NCBI GenBank assembly: GCA_017506865.1
Contig: JAFCMP010000516.1
Coordinates: forward strand, 372,001 to 436,000
DNA from: Tribonema minus
Lineage: Eukaryota; Sar; Xanthophyceae; Tribonematales; Tribonemataceae
Reading direction: 5' to 3'
Length of the DNA: 64,000 nt
Shown: one piece after another, positions 23,206 to 34,100 of the stretch
Numbering within the stretch: position 1 is the first letter of the stretch
How the letters are laid out: each line of letters starts with the position of its first letter
Made by a program: the position numbers and the translations under genes
The notes under the pieces: model-generated
What the model was told of the DNA's origin: nothing
Databases searched by the model: none
Seen by the model: only the letters and a program-made list of their open reading frames with translations

Positions 23206-23345
23206 CTTTTTATTCATTCTCGCTCAGGGCGCGAAAAAGCCCAGATGATTGGCATCTAGCTGTAAGGAATCTACATGTCGTATGACAGTCTGAGAGTGTC
23301 GCAACGACAACCACTGTGTACTTTTTATTAATTCTCGTACTTGAC
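23206..23345 (-). repeat. Nested LINE 3'-tail copies
   Basis: A 110-bp tail copy at 23206-23316 is followed directly by a second very short one at 23317-23345 that keeps only gtactttttattaattctcg. Both have intact 3' ends and different 5' truncation points, in the same orientation as the LINE frame. Confidence 0.85.
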
Positions 23346-23884
23346 CGTTTGCAGTGTACAAGCCTGGAAGAGTGGGTCCTTTTGTTGTCAGTCATGAAAA
23401 ATGCTGCCTAGGCAGTCCACTGTTGCGGGATAGGAAGGCTGCCCGGGCACTTACAGCAGGGGTAATGGAGCCCTGTACAGGCCAGACTGAAGGCCCACAT
23501 GGAGTTTCAGTGCCGCAACACCAACACGGCCCATGCCACAATATACCACAACATCTGCTACATCCGAGGATCAGGCGCACACACAACGACGACAGCTCAG
23601 TCAGAAACGCAGAGCATACTGTGTCATAAAATGTGCAACCGGTGGCAGCACAGGCAGCGGCGGGGTCCGTGTGTGCCCTTGTGATGCGCGCACAAGATCA
23701 ATTGAACTCAAAAGCTGCAGTCGCCAGCACTTGACCGGCGCATGCCGCCTCATACATTATCGAACGATGGCTGGCGCCTTGCTGCTGTGCGCCCAGGTGT
23801 TGTCGATACAACACATCAGTGTCGTACAGGTACGGAGATGCATTGCGTCGACAACACCTGGGCGCACACTGCGCTGCGGCCACA
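23346..23884. other. Spacer between the LINE and the dynein-2 gene, containing a hairpin
   Basis: No exon was recognised. Near the end of the dynein gene, GTGCGCCCAGGTGTTGTCGA (23787-23806) and its exact reverse complement (23848-23867) form a 20-bp perfect inverted repeat with a 41-base loop. On the minus strand it starts 18 bases past the stop codon, so it would lie in the 3' UTR. Confidence 0.75.
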
Positions 23885-26800
23885 TCACTTGCGCGACGGC
23901 GCCTGCGCACCCGCCGCCGGCGACAGAGAGGACACAGACGGCTTGCGCTGTCGCGCCGCTGCGGCCGCGCTGCCGGTGCCGCTGCCGCCGCTGGCGGAGC
24001 GCGCCACTGCCGCGGGCGCCGCCTCGCGCTTGTCGAGCTTGGCGCGTCGCTCCGCTTCCTTGCGGTAGCGCCGCAGCAGTTCGCTGCGCGGGCGCGCAGA
24101 GACAGAAAGGAGGGGCACCGTCGCCGTCACACTACATGCAGAGTTGCGGGCCTTGGCGAACGTGAAGTATAAACATGTTGTGAAGTATGCGACATGTGCT
24201 GCCATGCGCAGCAGCAGTCGTGCGGCCGCAACGGCGACGGCAAGTTTGAGGCTGAGCGTGCAGCATTGTAGTGGCTACTTGGCACTGAGTGTGCGTGGCA
24301 GTGCTCGTAGAGCGATGAGCAGCGGCGGGTGTGGCCTCGCGCCTCTGCAGCATTGCCTGGGCCGCGGCAGTGGCGCAGCAGGCTGTGCGGAGAGACGGCG
24401 CGAGCGTCATTGACACGCACCTGCGCCTGCCAAGTTGGCCAGCACATTTGGTACTGATGCTACGCAGGTGTTGGGCTCAGGGTTTGCTGGAGGGTCCACT
24501 TTGTGCTCTTGATGCACAAGCCGCGCCAACAGTACTGAGGGTTAGGTTAGGGTTAGGGTTAGGGTTAGGGTTAGGGTTAGGGTTAGGGTTAGGGTTAGCG
24601 TAACCCTAACCCTAACCCTAACCCTAACCCTAACCCAACAGTACTGAACCGCGCAGAGACAGGGCCGCACCCCCCGCACGCTGCTTGAGCTGCAACGCGC
24701 ACAGCCGCCCGCGTGCGGCAGTGGTACGGGCGCTTGGAGTGCGGGACGGCAATGGAGCGCAGGACCGCAACAGCATCCGCCGTTCTGCTCTCAAGGACGG
24801 ACTTGACTTTACATAGATGCAAGCAGGGCGCAGGGTTGAGGCCGTCTCTGCGCAGCGTGCTGTTGATTCTGTGCTGTGGCATTGGTTATGCGCAGCAGGC
24901 GGGCAACTGCGCAGCTGCAGCAACACGCGGCCAGCGCATCTGGGCTGGCACTGAGGCGTGTTGTCTCACCAGACTGAGTGCGTGTGTCGCTTGTCACTTG
25001 CGGTTCTGCTGTACCAGCAGTGCATTGGAAGTATTCAAAGCGCATTCTCAAAGTCCAATGCAATTGTGAGCTTGATTCATTGCACTCCCCGCCTGGTCCT
25101 GAGCCGCAGGCGTCAACGAGCATATGGAAGCCTCGCTGGCGCTGCTGCCGATGCAGCATGCCGCAGCAGCGCACAACGCAGCGAAGCGCACACATCACAG
25201 TCTGCGCGGCCCCCTGCACCGCGCCGCGTTCACGCACCGCCAAGCACCTCCGAATCCATCGGCCTCTGCAGCATACTACAGTTTTCCTTGAAGTTCACTT
25301 GATGATGTCACTCATGTTTAAAAAGCCATTGTCATTGAGTCATTGAGTCACTCACTCTCGCTGCGCGCGCATCTCGTCGACGGCCGGCTCCGGGTACCCC
25401 CCCCCGCCGCCGCCATCCGCGCCCCCCTCCCCCCCCTCCTTCCCCTCCCCCTCCCCCGCCGCCGCCCCCCTAGCCAGCGCCAGCGCCTCCGCCGACGCCC
25501 CCCCGCACGCCTCCTCGATGTGCCGCTGCCATAGCGCAGCTGCACCCTCCATAACTCCACTCGTCCCGATAAAGTCTGAGTAGCGAGTCGCGCCCGGCGG
25601 CGCCTTGAGGATGGACTCAAAGGTGTCGGCGCCGGCGCTGACGGCGAGGGGCTTTTCGGGGGCCGTCTCGGAGAGGCGCTTGGCGGGCGCGGCGAACAGG
25701 TGGCGGTTCAGCAGCGCTCGGAACTGGTTGTGGGTGAGAGAGTGAAGGGGGGGAGGTGGGGGGGTTGAGGTTAGGGGAAGCGGGGGTTTGTAAGAGCGCG
25801 GGGGTTGGGGGGGGGGGGGGGGGGGGGTGTCACTGAGATAGATCACCACACTGGAGCAGCATGGAGTTGAGCGTGCTTTCCTTGACATATGTGCAGTCAT
25901 TAGGGTTGACGGGAACCCATACATCGTCAAGTCACGGTTGAAAGGTTTACCGCCGCAAACTAGATCTCAACCCAAAAGGCCCGCAGGCTGCGGTGGTAAA
26001 AGCGGCTGCTGTGGGATGTGGCGGGCGGATGGCAAGCCAAGAAAGAGAGGAAAGAGATAGCACCCCGACATCATGTCTGTTGGACTATGGGCCTCACTCA
26101 CATTCTAGTGTTTGATTCAGTATCAGCACTCTTCAGTAGTGCACAATGACGAGCTTGCGACTGCACGTTGAGAATGGCCGTTGCATGACGGTCACTCTCT
26201 TGATTCGTCACATTGCTAGCCTGCATGCTGTAAAGCAGGGCAGCTGGGGGATGAGGACTATATGCATGTCAGACAGCGTCGTAATCGGAGTTGTGAAGCA
26301 GTGACTTACGAGGCAGGCAACCGGAGTCGTGAAGCAAGGACGTTCAAGGGAGGCGCACGCAGCTTCTCACCGCATCCTTGAGGGCCTTGTCCTTAGCGCT
26401 GCAGCACAGCAGCGTCGCTCCATTCACATGCGCCAGGAACCGCAGCGCCTGCCCCACCAGCCGCCGCCGCGCGCTGTCCGAGTCTCTGAACACGTCGTAC
26501 TTGTTGGCGACGAATATGAGGGGCACGGGACACGGCTTGACGATCTTAAGGTCCGGGTGTTCTCTGCCAAATTTCGCGTACGTGCGCCGCTTAAGACCGT
26601 CTGCAAACGTGGGGTCCGCCTTGGCGAGCTCCCTGACAGCGCCTTTGACGGAGGCTTTGATTCTGTCTGTCCAGTGAGTGATGTGGGCCACGATGTCGCT
26701 GGGACGAGACAGATCCACCACCACGATGTAGCAGGCGGTGCTGAAATTGTGAGCGCCTATGGGGACTGCCACAAGGTCGCTGGTGTGCGCTCCGCCCCCC

Positions 26801-27192
26801 AGCTCCCATATGTGAGCTATGTCCTTGGGAGAGTTGGACGCAGTAGCTCGTCTCGCAAAGAGGTACTCCAGGGCGATCGTCGGCTTCGGATTGAGATCCT
26901 CTTTGGTGGGAGTGAGATAAGCACTGAGCAGGGAACTTTTGCCAGACCCAGGCATGCCGACACAGAGGGTGTAGCTTTCCACGCAGCTTCCTGCGTTTGC
27001 ACTGACTGTTGTCGCCGGTGCTGCTGTGCCTCCATCGTCAGCTGGGTCCGATGCTGCAGCCTGCCGTGCTGCTGAGGCATCTGTTCCGCTTTCACCGTAG
27101 ACTTGTCGTGTCAGCCTTGACCATACATCGTTGCCTGATGCTGCGGAGGCGGAATCGTCGAAACTGTTGCGGCGCGCCATGCCGTACTGCAA
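23885..27192 (-). CDS. DYNC2LI1: Cytoplasmic dynein-2 light intermediate chain (DYNC2LI1/D1bLIC), three exons, 462 aa
   Basis: This subunit belongs to the retrograde intraflagellar transport motor. Exons on the minus strand are 27192..26371, 25723..25356 and 24083..23885, with matching phases (0 and 2) and a TGA stop. Exon 1 has a GTPase-like fold: P-loop CVGMPGSGKSS (about residues 77-87), KPTIALEYLFARR, SPKDIAHIWELGGG, VVVDLSRPSD and VPLIFVANKYDVF, matching human DYNC2LI1 in order. Exon 2 gives EKPLAVSAGADTFESI and, across the junction, VDEMRAQRDELLRRYRK, corresponding to the conserved VDEMR segment. The N-terminus carries about 70 extra low-complexity residues; an ATG 12 bases further in is a possible start. 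The tail after the VDEMR segment is Ala/Ser-rich. It implies a flagellated organism. Confidence 0.94.
24527..24647. repeat. Telomeric fold-back flanked by a 12-bp direct duplication
   Basis: About eight TTAGGG-type units run up to a centre near 24600 and are followed by about six CCCTAA units, making a 97-bp hairpin-capable insert (24539-24635). CAACAGTACTGA occurs immediately before (24527-24538) and after (24636-24647). This looks like a target-site duplication around an inserted telomeric block. It sits in intron 2 of the dynein-2 gene. Confidence 0.9.
25806..25829. repeat. Poly-G tract
   Basis: A run of about twenty G bases lies in intron 1 of the dynein-2 gene, just upstream of exon 2 in transcript orientation, so it is a poly-C pyrimidine stretch in the pre-mRNA. 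Confidence 0.85.
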
Positions 27193-27447
27193 CTAAGTTA
27201 GATCGATCTTCTGCGGGTGAGGATCGTGATCGAGATTTCCGTTACTTTCGCCGGAAGTTGAAGTTTGCTGAACAACGAGTGCCACCGAGGAGGTGGTTCG
27301 GTGTGCTACGCTGCAGTTCTGTGCAAGGTGCTTTGCAACACACTCGCTGCGTTGCAGCCAGCGGCAAGCCTCAGCAGTCATCACCGTAGCGCGAGTTGAG
27401 TTTTCAAGCCTGGCACACACTTTTGCTCGAGCCCCAAGAAAGGCACG
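27193..27447. promoter_or_regulatory. Divergent upstream region between dynein-2 LIC and SF-assemblin
   Basis: Only 255 bp separate the two start codons, which face away from each other. Both products act at basal bodies and flagella, so shared control is plausible. No specific element was identified. Confidence 0.5.
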
Positions 27448-30400
27448 ATGATGTCAAGTCCTGAAAGCAGAACACCAGTGAGCGTGCAGCGCTCAGGCAC
27501 CAGGCTAGTGAGGGAACAAGAGCAGGCAGCAGCAAATGGTGGGGGAGGGGATGATGGCGGCAACACGAAAACCCGGTTGTCAACCATACTCAACAGCTTT
27601 AGTGACTTTGATCAGTCCATGAAGATTGGCGTGCGGCAACGGCGAGAGCGGGACGAGCACAGGTAGGCCTGCTTGCAGTGCTGCAACACTATATTAGGCA
27701 CTGAATCTGTCATGCGTATGTGAACACACATCACTTGCTAGTTCATGACGCTTGTGATGGTTGCTATGCTTCAAGCAAGGGGTAGCACAGAGTTTACATG
27801 TCAACAATTTGGGCGTATGCTCACGATATGAGCGCATTCATTATATCCTGAAAAAAAAGCACGGTCGTAACACAGAAAGTGCAATGGGCTGCTCAAAAGC
27901 TTGGAAGGTGCTCATGGAGCTTGTAGTTTAACTGAACTATATCAGTCAGGTGTGTCATCATTGGACAAAGGTGTGTGTGTGCTAAAGGTCGTGGCAAATC
28001 GTTTCATAGCGCATGCCAAGGCGCTGAAGTGCATGACCAATCATTTCACAGCACATGCCTTGGGCTGCCATGGTGGCGGTGTGGCGCAACTGATGGCGGA
28101 GCTCACGCACCTACAGAAGACGCTCAGCTCGAGATCAAGCACCTTGCTATGTTTACTTGCAAGAATAATACTCCGTGCGATATGCTGCCATATTTAGCAT
28201 AGCACACACTTCACACAACATTCTGGAGCACTTCACATAGCGCACGGCTCTCTGCCACGGCGGCAGGGTGACGCAGCTGACGGCGGAGCTCACGCGCCTC
28301 GAGAAGATGCTCAACGTGGAGATCAAGCGGCGCATAGAGCTCAACAAGAGCATACAGACGTGGGCGGAGACAGAGGTGGACAAGATGACGACCACGTTCC
28401 GCGGCCTCGTTACAGAGCGGAGCGATGCCATACACACGCGGCTGGAGGGCATCGTGGGGCGCATTACGGCGCTGGAGGCGAAGTTTGACGCAGAAATGGC
28501 CAAGGTGAGACAACTGACAGCCATCAATAGCTCTGACAGTACTCACAGAGACAAGCGTAGATTCTGGTTGCAAGTCCATGGACATGCACCATCTGGGCTT
28601 TTTCGCGCCCTGATTGAGAATTTGTAGATAAAAAGTACTGACAGTAGGTGGAGCATGCTGTCGTATTGACTATCACGGTGACATTGGGGGGGGGCAGTTC
28701 GGCTTGGTGATAGAGCAAAGCAGTGCGCAACACACAAATGGAGGTCATCGACGGGCAGGCAATGGTGCTGGAGGCAAAATTGAAGTTGGAAATGCTGCAG
28801 CCGAGGTTCAAGTGTTCCTACGCAGCAGTATGCACGCTCGTGTATGCGCGCTTCTGTGCAGAGGTGTCCCCAAGGGCTGGGCAGCGTGCGCAGGAGCTCG
28901 CGGCGCTATGCGCCCTTCTGAATTCACACACGCGCTCGCGTGACACAGCCACGGGTCTCCTGATGAACGCACACACGCCAGCACTCACGCACGTCCACGT
29001 CATTGACCTGCCTTTTCTCAAAGTTTGTGGGCACTGGAACGCGTTGGTGCCCCGCCGCTGCCACAGCTGTAAACCAGATGTAGCATCTCATCACTGTGTA
29101 TCATCGACCGCGCCCAGGTCCCCGTGGACATCGAGCGCCGCACGGAGGAGCTCACGGCGCTGCTCACCGCCTTCGAGGCCAAGTTCGACGCCGAGCGCGC
29201 GTCGCGCCTAGAGCGAGAGGGCCGCATCATTAAGCAGCTCAGCGACCACGAGGCGGTGGTGGCGCGCGACATGGAGGCGGAGCGCGGCGCGCGCGAGGCC
29301 GCGCACGCGGAGCTGCGGCGCGCGCTGGAGGACCACGTGCGGTCGCGCACGCGCGGCGACGACAAGTTCCAGGGCGCTGTCGCCGAGGAGCTCGCGGCGC
29401 TGCGGTGAGTGTACTTCCCTCGTGAACTCTCTCATGTACTGTTGTGTACTGCATGTGTACTGCATGTGTACTCTATGGTTCCTTGTGTACTGTATTGTGT
29501 ACTGTTTGTGTACTGCGTGTGTACTTCACGGCATCATTTGTGCGCTGGAGGACCACGTGCGGTCGCGCACGCGCGGCGACGACAAGTTCCAGGGCGCGGT
29601 CGCGGAGGAACTGGCGGCGCTGCGGTGAGTGTACTCCCTCGTGAACTCTCTTGTGTACTGTTGTGTACTGCACGTGTACTTGCAACACTCACGCTGTTAC
29701 GCCAGCACACGTGTGTTCACGTGTGCCGCATGCCGTCGACGCCGCCCACGTGCGCAGGAACATGGTCTTAGGTGGAGCGCGTGACGCGCGTTCAGAGGTC
29801 GCCGCGCTGACAGTACACGTGTACTCTCATAATCTGCAGTGAACCATCCAAACGCTGTCATTGCGCCAGCTCACCCGCGCGCGTTGGCGCCCCCGCGTGC
29901 ACGCAGGAATGCCGTTGGGGCGGAGCGCGTGACGCCCGCGCACGAGGACGACGATGAGCTAGTAGTACACGTGTATTATCATGTCCTGGTCGCCCACTCC
30001 CTCACAATGTTTTTGCATTGTGCCAGCAGCTCACCAACGCGCGTTGACGTACCCGCGTGCACGCAGGAATGCCGTCGAGGCGGAGCGCGTGACGCGCATG
30101 CGCGACGGCAATGAGCTAGTACACGTGTACCCTCATGTACTGCACATGAACCATCCACATGCTGTCATTGCGCTAGCTCACCTACTCACTTGCGTCTCTG
30201 CGTGCATGCAGCAATGCTGTCGGGGCAGAGCGCGTGACGCGTGCGCGAGAGGACGAGGATGAGCTAGCAGTCCACGTGTACTCTCCTGTACTGCGCGTAC
30301 ACTCTATCACATGCTGTCATTGCGCCAGCAGCTCACCCGCCCGCATTGACGTCTCTGCGTGCACGCAGGAATGCCGTCGAGGCGGAGCGCGTGACGCGCG

Positions 30401-30492
30401 CGCGAGAGGACGACGAAATCGTGGACGCGCTCAACCGCTACACCACAAAGCTGCAGACGTCGCTGCGCATCATCAACTCCGCGGACACGTGA
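27448..30492 (+). CDS. SFA: Striated-fibre assemblin (SF-assemblin), four exons, 287 aa
   Basis: SF-assemblin forms the striated microtubule-associated fibres attached to basal bodies. Exons are 27448..27662, 28267..28504, 29118..29404 and 30369..30492; phases close exactly and the total is 864 nt. The short non-helical head ends in SFSDFDQSMKIGVRQRRE, a conserved block of the family. The remainder is a continuous coiled coil rich in Glu, Arg, Lys and Ala (LTAELTRLEKMLNVEIKRR, then ELTALLTAFEAKFDAERA) ending in SLRIINSADT. Length is close to the Chlamydomonas protein as I recall it. Decoy copies of the exon ends surround exons 2, 3 and 4. An LINE tail sits in the intron after exon 2. Confidence 0.93.
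28068..28145 (+). repeat. Acceptor-side copy of SF-assemblin exon 2
   Basis: tggcgcaactgatggcggag followed by ctcacgcacctacagaagac is a diverged copy of the exon 2 start (gtgacgcagctgacggcggag..ctcacgcgcctcgagaagat at 28268). The offset is about 190 bp. The AG acceptor is not preserved in this copy. Confidence 0.8.
28544..28646 (+). repeat. LINE 3'-tail copy in an SF-assemblin intron
   Basis: It contains gattctggttgcaagtccat, catctgggctttttcgcgcc, ctgattgagaatt and ends aaaaagtact, matching the LINE tail and its 3' end. Orientation is the same as the host gene. Confidence 0.85.
28736..28800 (+). repeat. Diverged copy of the SF-assemblin exon 2 end
   Basis: gaggtcatcgacgggcaggc..gtgctggaggcaaaattgaag resembles the exon 2 3' end (gagggcatcgtggggcgc..gcgctggaggcgaagtttgac). 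It is followed by aaatgctg instead of aaatggccaag and a donor, so it is unlikely to be spliced. Confidence 0.65.
29314..29670 (+). repeat. Donor-side copy of SF-assemblin exon 3
   Basis: The last roughly 85 bases of exon 3 plus the first roughly 60 bases of the intron are repeated once, 221 bp downstream (gcgctggaggaccacgtgcg at 29321 and 29542). Similarity is very high, with only a few substitutions, and the second copy keeps gctgcg|gtgagtgtact. It is a competent-looking alternative donor. Confidence 0.9.
29745..30420 (+). repeat. Five-copy ladder of the SF-assemblin exon 4 acceptor
   Basis: The acceptor and first roughly 45 bases of exon 4 (gtgcacgcag|gaatgccgtcgaggcgg) occur with the AG at about 29758, 29906, 30066, 30211 and 30368, spaced 148, 160, 145 and 157 bp. 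Copies keep the acceptor and much of the exon start, ending near cgaggacgacgatgagcta. Only the last continues into the coding exon and stop. Each unit also carries an intronic acacgtgtactctcat-type segment. Confidence 0.92.
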
Positions 30493-31145
30493 CGGCGCGG
30501 CAGCGTGTGCGCAATGCCGCGGCAGTGACATATTTAACGGCCCGAGCGGTTGCCTTAATAAGGGCTTCGCACCCCCGGACGCTCATTCGCACGGTGCTGA
30601 TGCTTCTGCTGCTGCTGAACTGTGCGAGAGCCTGGTGTGACGGCGCTGCAGGCGTTGATTACACTTGACCATCAGAAACGCTCATATGGCGTAATGGCGG
30701 CCCGTGGCGCTTCATCACATGACCACCGCCGGACAGTGCGGATTGCCGTAAAAATACACTTGTTGGAAGTTCTGCGAGCTGGCTCTAAATTGCTGTCATG
30801 CTGACTGAAACTTGCTTGCAACTCGCTACTACCTCATTCATTGATCGTGCAGCGGTTATCTGGAAAGGGTCAGTCCAATGGTGGTTTCATGCATGGCCGC
30901 CCATAGGTCCCTGACAAAAAAATGTTCATGTCTGCTGTTGACATGTTCATGTGCATGTTGCATCCAAATACTGGCTGAGTTTAGTTTGTAAGCAATGTCT
31001 TTCTCTTCATGTGCACTTGTTGAGCTTCATCAAATGTCAAACCTCACCTTTGCGAGTTCAACTGTGTGACAGTGCCCAACTTTCATCAGCACCAGCGAAG
31101 GCGAGAGCTTTAGATCAGCAAGTCAGAGACACGCCAGCATCCGCC
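30493..31145. other. Spacer between SF-assemblin and VDAC
   Basis: This holds the SF-assemblin 3' UTR and the VDAC promoter and 5' UTR. No other gene or repeat was recognised. Confidence 0.5.
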
Positions 31146-34100
31146 ATGGTGAGTAGAACGACGAGACGTTTGCGCACATGCCTGCTGCATCATCGCATGT
31201 GTGCCGCGCATCTTCATGCGTGGTTCCCTTCAAGTTGCCTCGAGCTTTACGGCGACCGTGTACATTTGTCATGCTGACTCCCGCCGGCACTGTTTGCGCT
31301 TTCATGCTGTAGTAGAGACCCATATAGCCTTGATGTGGCCGCAGCACTGCGGCGATCGCTATGTTCACGTCCCTACCTTGGCATTTGAACCAATCGCCGT
31401 CCTGAGCTTATCAGTTCAGGTGCGGTATCATGTTAATTGTCCTCCGCTGCCTTTGGCGCTGCTGCCTGTCCTACGGCGTGACCATCACAGTCTCCTCCTC
31501 CGTTTTACAAGGATCTCACCAAAGCCGTCTCAGGTAAACAGTGTGTGCACGAACTCGTCATCCTTGTCGGCGTTAAGTGCGCAGCTTGATTCATTCTGGG
31601 TTTAGGCAGTGTAATGCCAGGTAAGCAGCGCTCTGTGCATTTGTATTGTTACCGTCACTAGCAATGTGACATTCAGACTTGCTGCTATTTTGGGGAAAGC
31701 TACTCGGTCTCCGTGCCTCGGCCTGCGTGTGTGCGAATGCGAGCTGTCGTGACGAGCACGCGGAAGCTGGCACTGCGTGAGGCAGATCACCAACCAAACA
31801 TTTGATGGCTAGCTGACTCAGACGGGCTGCTGGCCTGCACGTGTTCTATCTTATGAATTGTTGCATGAATGGTGTGCGTTTGCTCTCGCACCACGCTGCA
31901 CTTCTTACTGCTGCAATAGCATCATCAAGATCGTCCCGCTTGCCTATGTCAAATGATATATCTTTTGTAGGCTGTTATTGACCGGTTGTCTTTCTATTAT
32001 TTATCAGTGATTTTTCGCAAAGAAGGTGCTGTTTCGGGCCTTAGTTGCTCCATTTGCTGTTGGCTCTCCAGGCATTATTCTTGGTTTTCAAGGTTGTGGT
32101 AGGGATCGAGAGTGCCCCGACAGGGAAAAGTTGCAGCCTCAACAACACGCTCACGCTGCCCGCCAGCACCATTTCTTCCTTCTTCAACTTCAGAGTATGA
32201 CACCAGAACTTCACCTCCTGTCACTGTCTCCACCCCCATGATGCCGCCTATCCGCAGACCTCCTGACGGACGACTACAGCTTGAAGAACACGCTCAAGCT
32301 CAAGCACACGACACCCCACGCGGTCGCGTTCACCGCGGAGAACGAGCACAAGGGCGCCAGCGGCGTGGCGGGCAAGCTCCAGTTGAAGTACGCACACAAG
32401 CCCTCGGGGTTCTCGCTGGATAAGGTGGTGCTCGGCCCCGATGGCGGCACCAGTGTGGAGTGCTCTCTGGCGGGGGTGGCGGAGGGGCTCAAGCTCACTG
32501 CCAAGGTGAGTTCGATACTTCAAGTACTTGAAGTGGTGTATTTTCATGGGTTGTCGCTCGGCAGCGAGCGTGGAGTGCTCTCTGGCGGGGGTGGCAGAGG
32601 GGCTCAAGCTCACTGCCAAGGTGAATACTTCAAGTACTTGAAGTTGGTGTTGATTTTATGGAGTTGTCGCTCAGCAGCGCGCGGAAACATTCAAACGATC
32701 GGCGCCAAACCTGCTACCAGGTTTGTCTACCCCTTGTCAGATAATGATACACGGTTGCACTGTGCCTCGCTAGCGGGGGTTGGGTTGTGAAGTGGCTCAA
32801 GCTCGCTGCCAAAGCTGAGTACTGCAAGTGCTTGAAGTGGTGCACTTGGCAGAATTCGCGTCATTGGACTGCAGAAGTAATGCGACGTAAGGAAATTAGG
32901 GCGTAATGCGTACATAATCAGTGGCGGAGGGGCTCGCTCCATGCAAAAGGAAATACTTGAGGTGGCGTGCTGTGCGGAAAACGGGACCACTTGAAGTGTG
33001 AAATTTGGACCGAAGTCGTGTGTTTCAAAGCATCTGCACGAATGTAGGTTTGCGCATACTTTGAAGTTCGCGCTTCGGAGTATGTCACAGTACTTCAACG
33101 TCGTAAGCAGTCATTGTGTGAGTGTAGCATGTAGATACATGCTGCTGGGCTGTGAACGCGCGCGCGCCCTTGCGCAGCAGTGCACAGCAGCAGCAGCGCT
33201 CAGACGACATCACTACATCACACGCGTTTGCATACTTCAACTACACAAGTTGGCGCTGATCTCAAAAAAGCGTGGTGCCGCAGTGGCCACATCAGCATGA
33301 GTGCATGGCTTGTATTCGAATGTACCAGTTTGGTGCCCACCTTCAAGTGGTGACGCTCACTGCCTCAAGTTGATGAACGCTGCCTTGACACTTGCGCCGC
33401 CTGATGGCTAATAATAATGGTGGGCCTTTGGCGTGGTGCTTGTGGCTTGAATGAGAGATTGGAGTCGCTGCCATTGCCCCTCGATACAGTAAGTATGTAA
33501 CTGTAAGTGCTATTAGTGTGGCAATCTGAGAAGACGCAGAAGATCACAGCGTATTATGTAACAAGTGCTGTCGGTGTCGCAATTTGAGAAGATTACAGCA
33601 AATTATGTACTTGTAAGTGCTGTTTGTGTGGCAATCTGAGAAGATCCAGAACATCAAAACAGTTAGAATGAATACTAAACTTCAATTGTGTAGTCAACAT
33701 TTGGCGTTGCCACAGGCTCACAGCAACGGCAGACAAGAACGGAAGTACAGAGCGGGCCTGGTTTACAAGTTTCTGCAGGGCCCAGTGCAAGGGCTTAAAG
33801 TGTCTGCCAAGGTGACTGCAGCATCTGCGGAGCCTCGGGCTTTGCGTTGCTTGCAATTTCTCTAGGTCACCGCTGAGGGTCAGGTTATGTAGGGTTAGGA
33901 TTAGTGGGTAAGTAGTTTATGATCCTAAAGCTCTCAGGATGTAGCACAGCTGCACTTGCCGCAGTTCAACCACCGTGCCTCAAACTCCGCTCGATTGTAG
34001 TGTTGGCTCAGCCCCCAGCATCGACTTGTCATTAGGATTAGGGTTGAATTTAGTGTCACAAGCGGATGTAGTGATAGCAGACGTGCGCACGTGACATGGA

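Noticed and set aside
24539-24635. True chromosome end
   Set aside because: The telomeric block is inverted on itself, only 97 bp long, and lies inside an intron with the same gene on both sides.
29745-30262. Repeated NAVxAERVT frames as additional SF-assemblin exons
   Set aside because: Each copy loses similarity or hits a stop about 50 bases after its acceptor and lacks a donor that would keep frame; only the last copy completes the protein.
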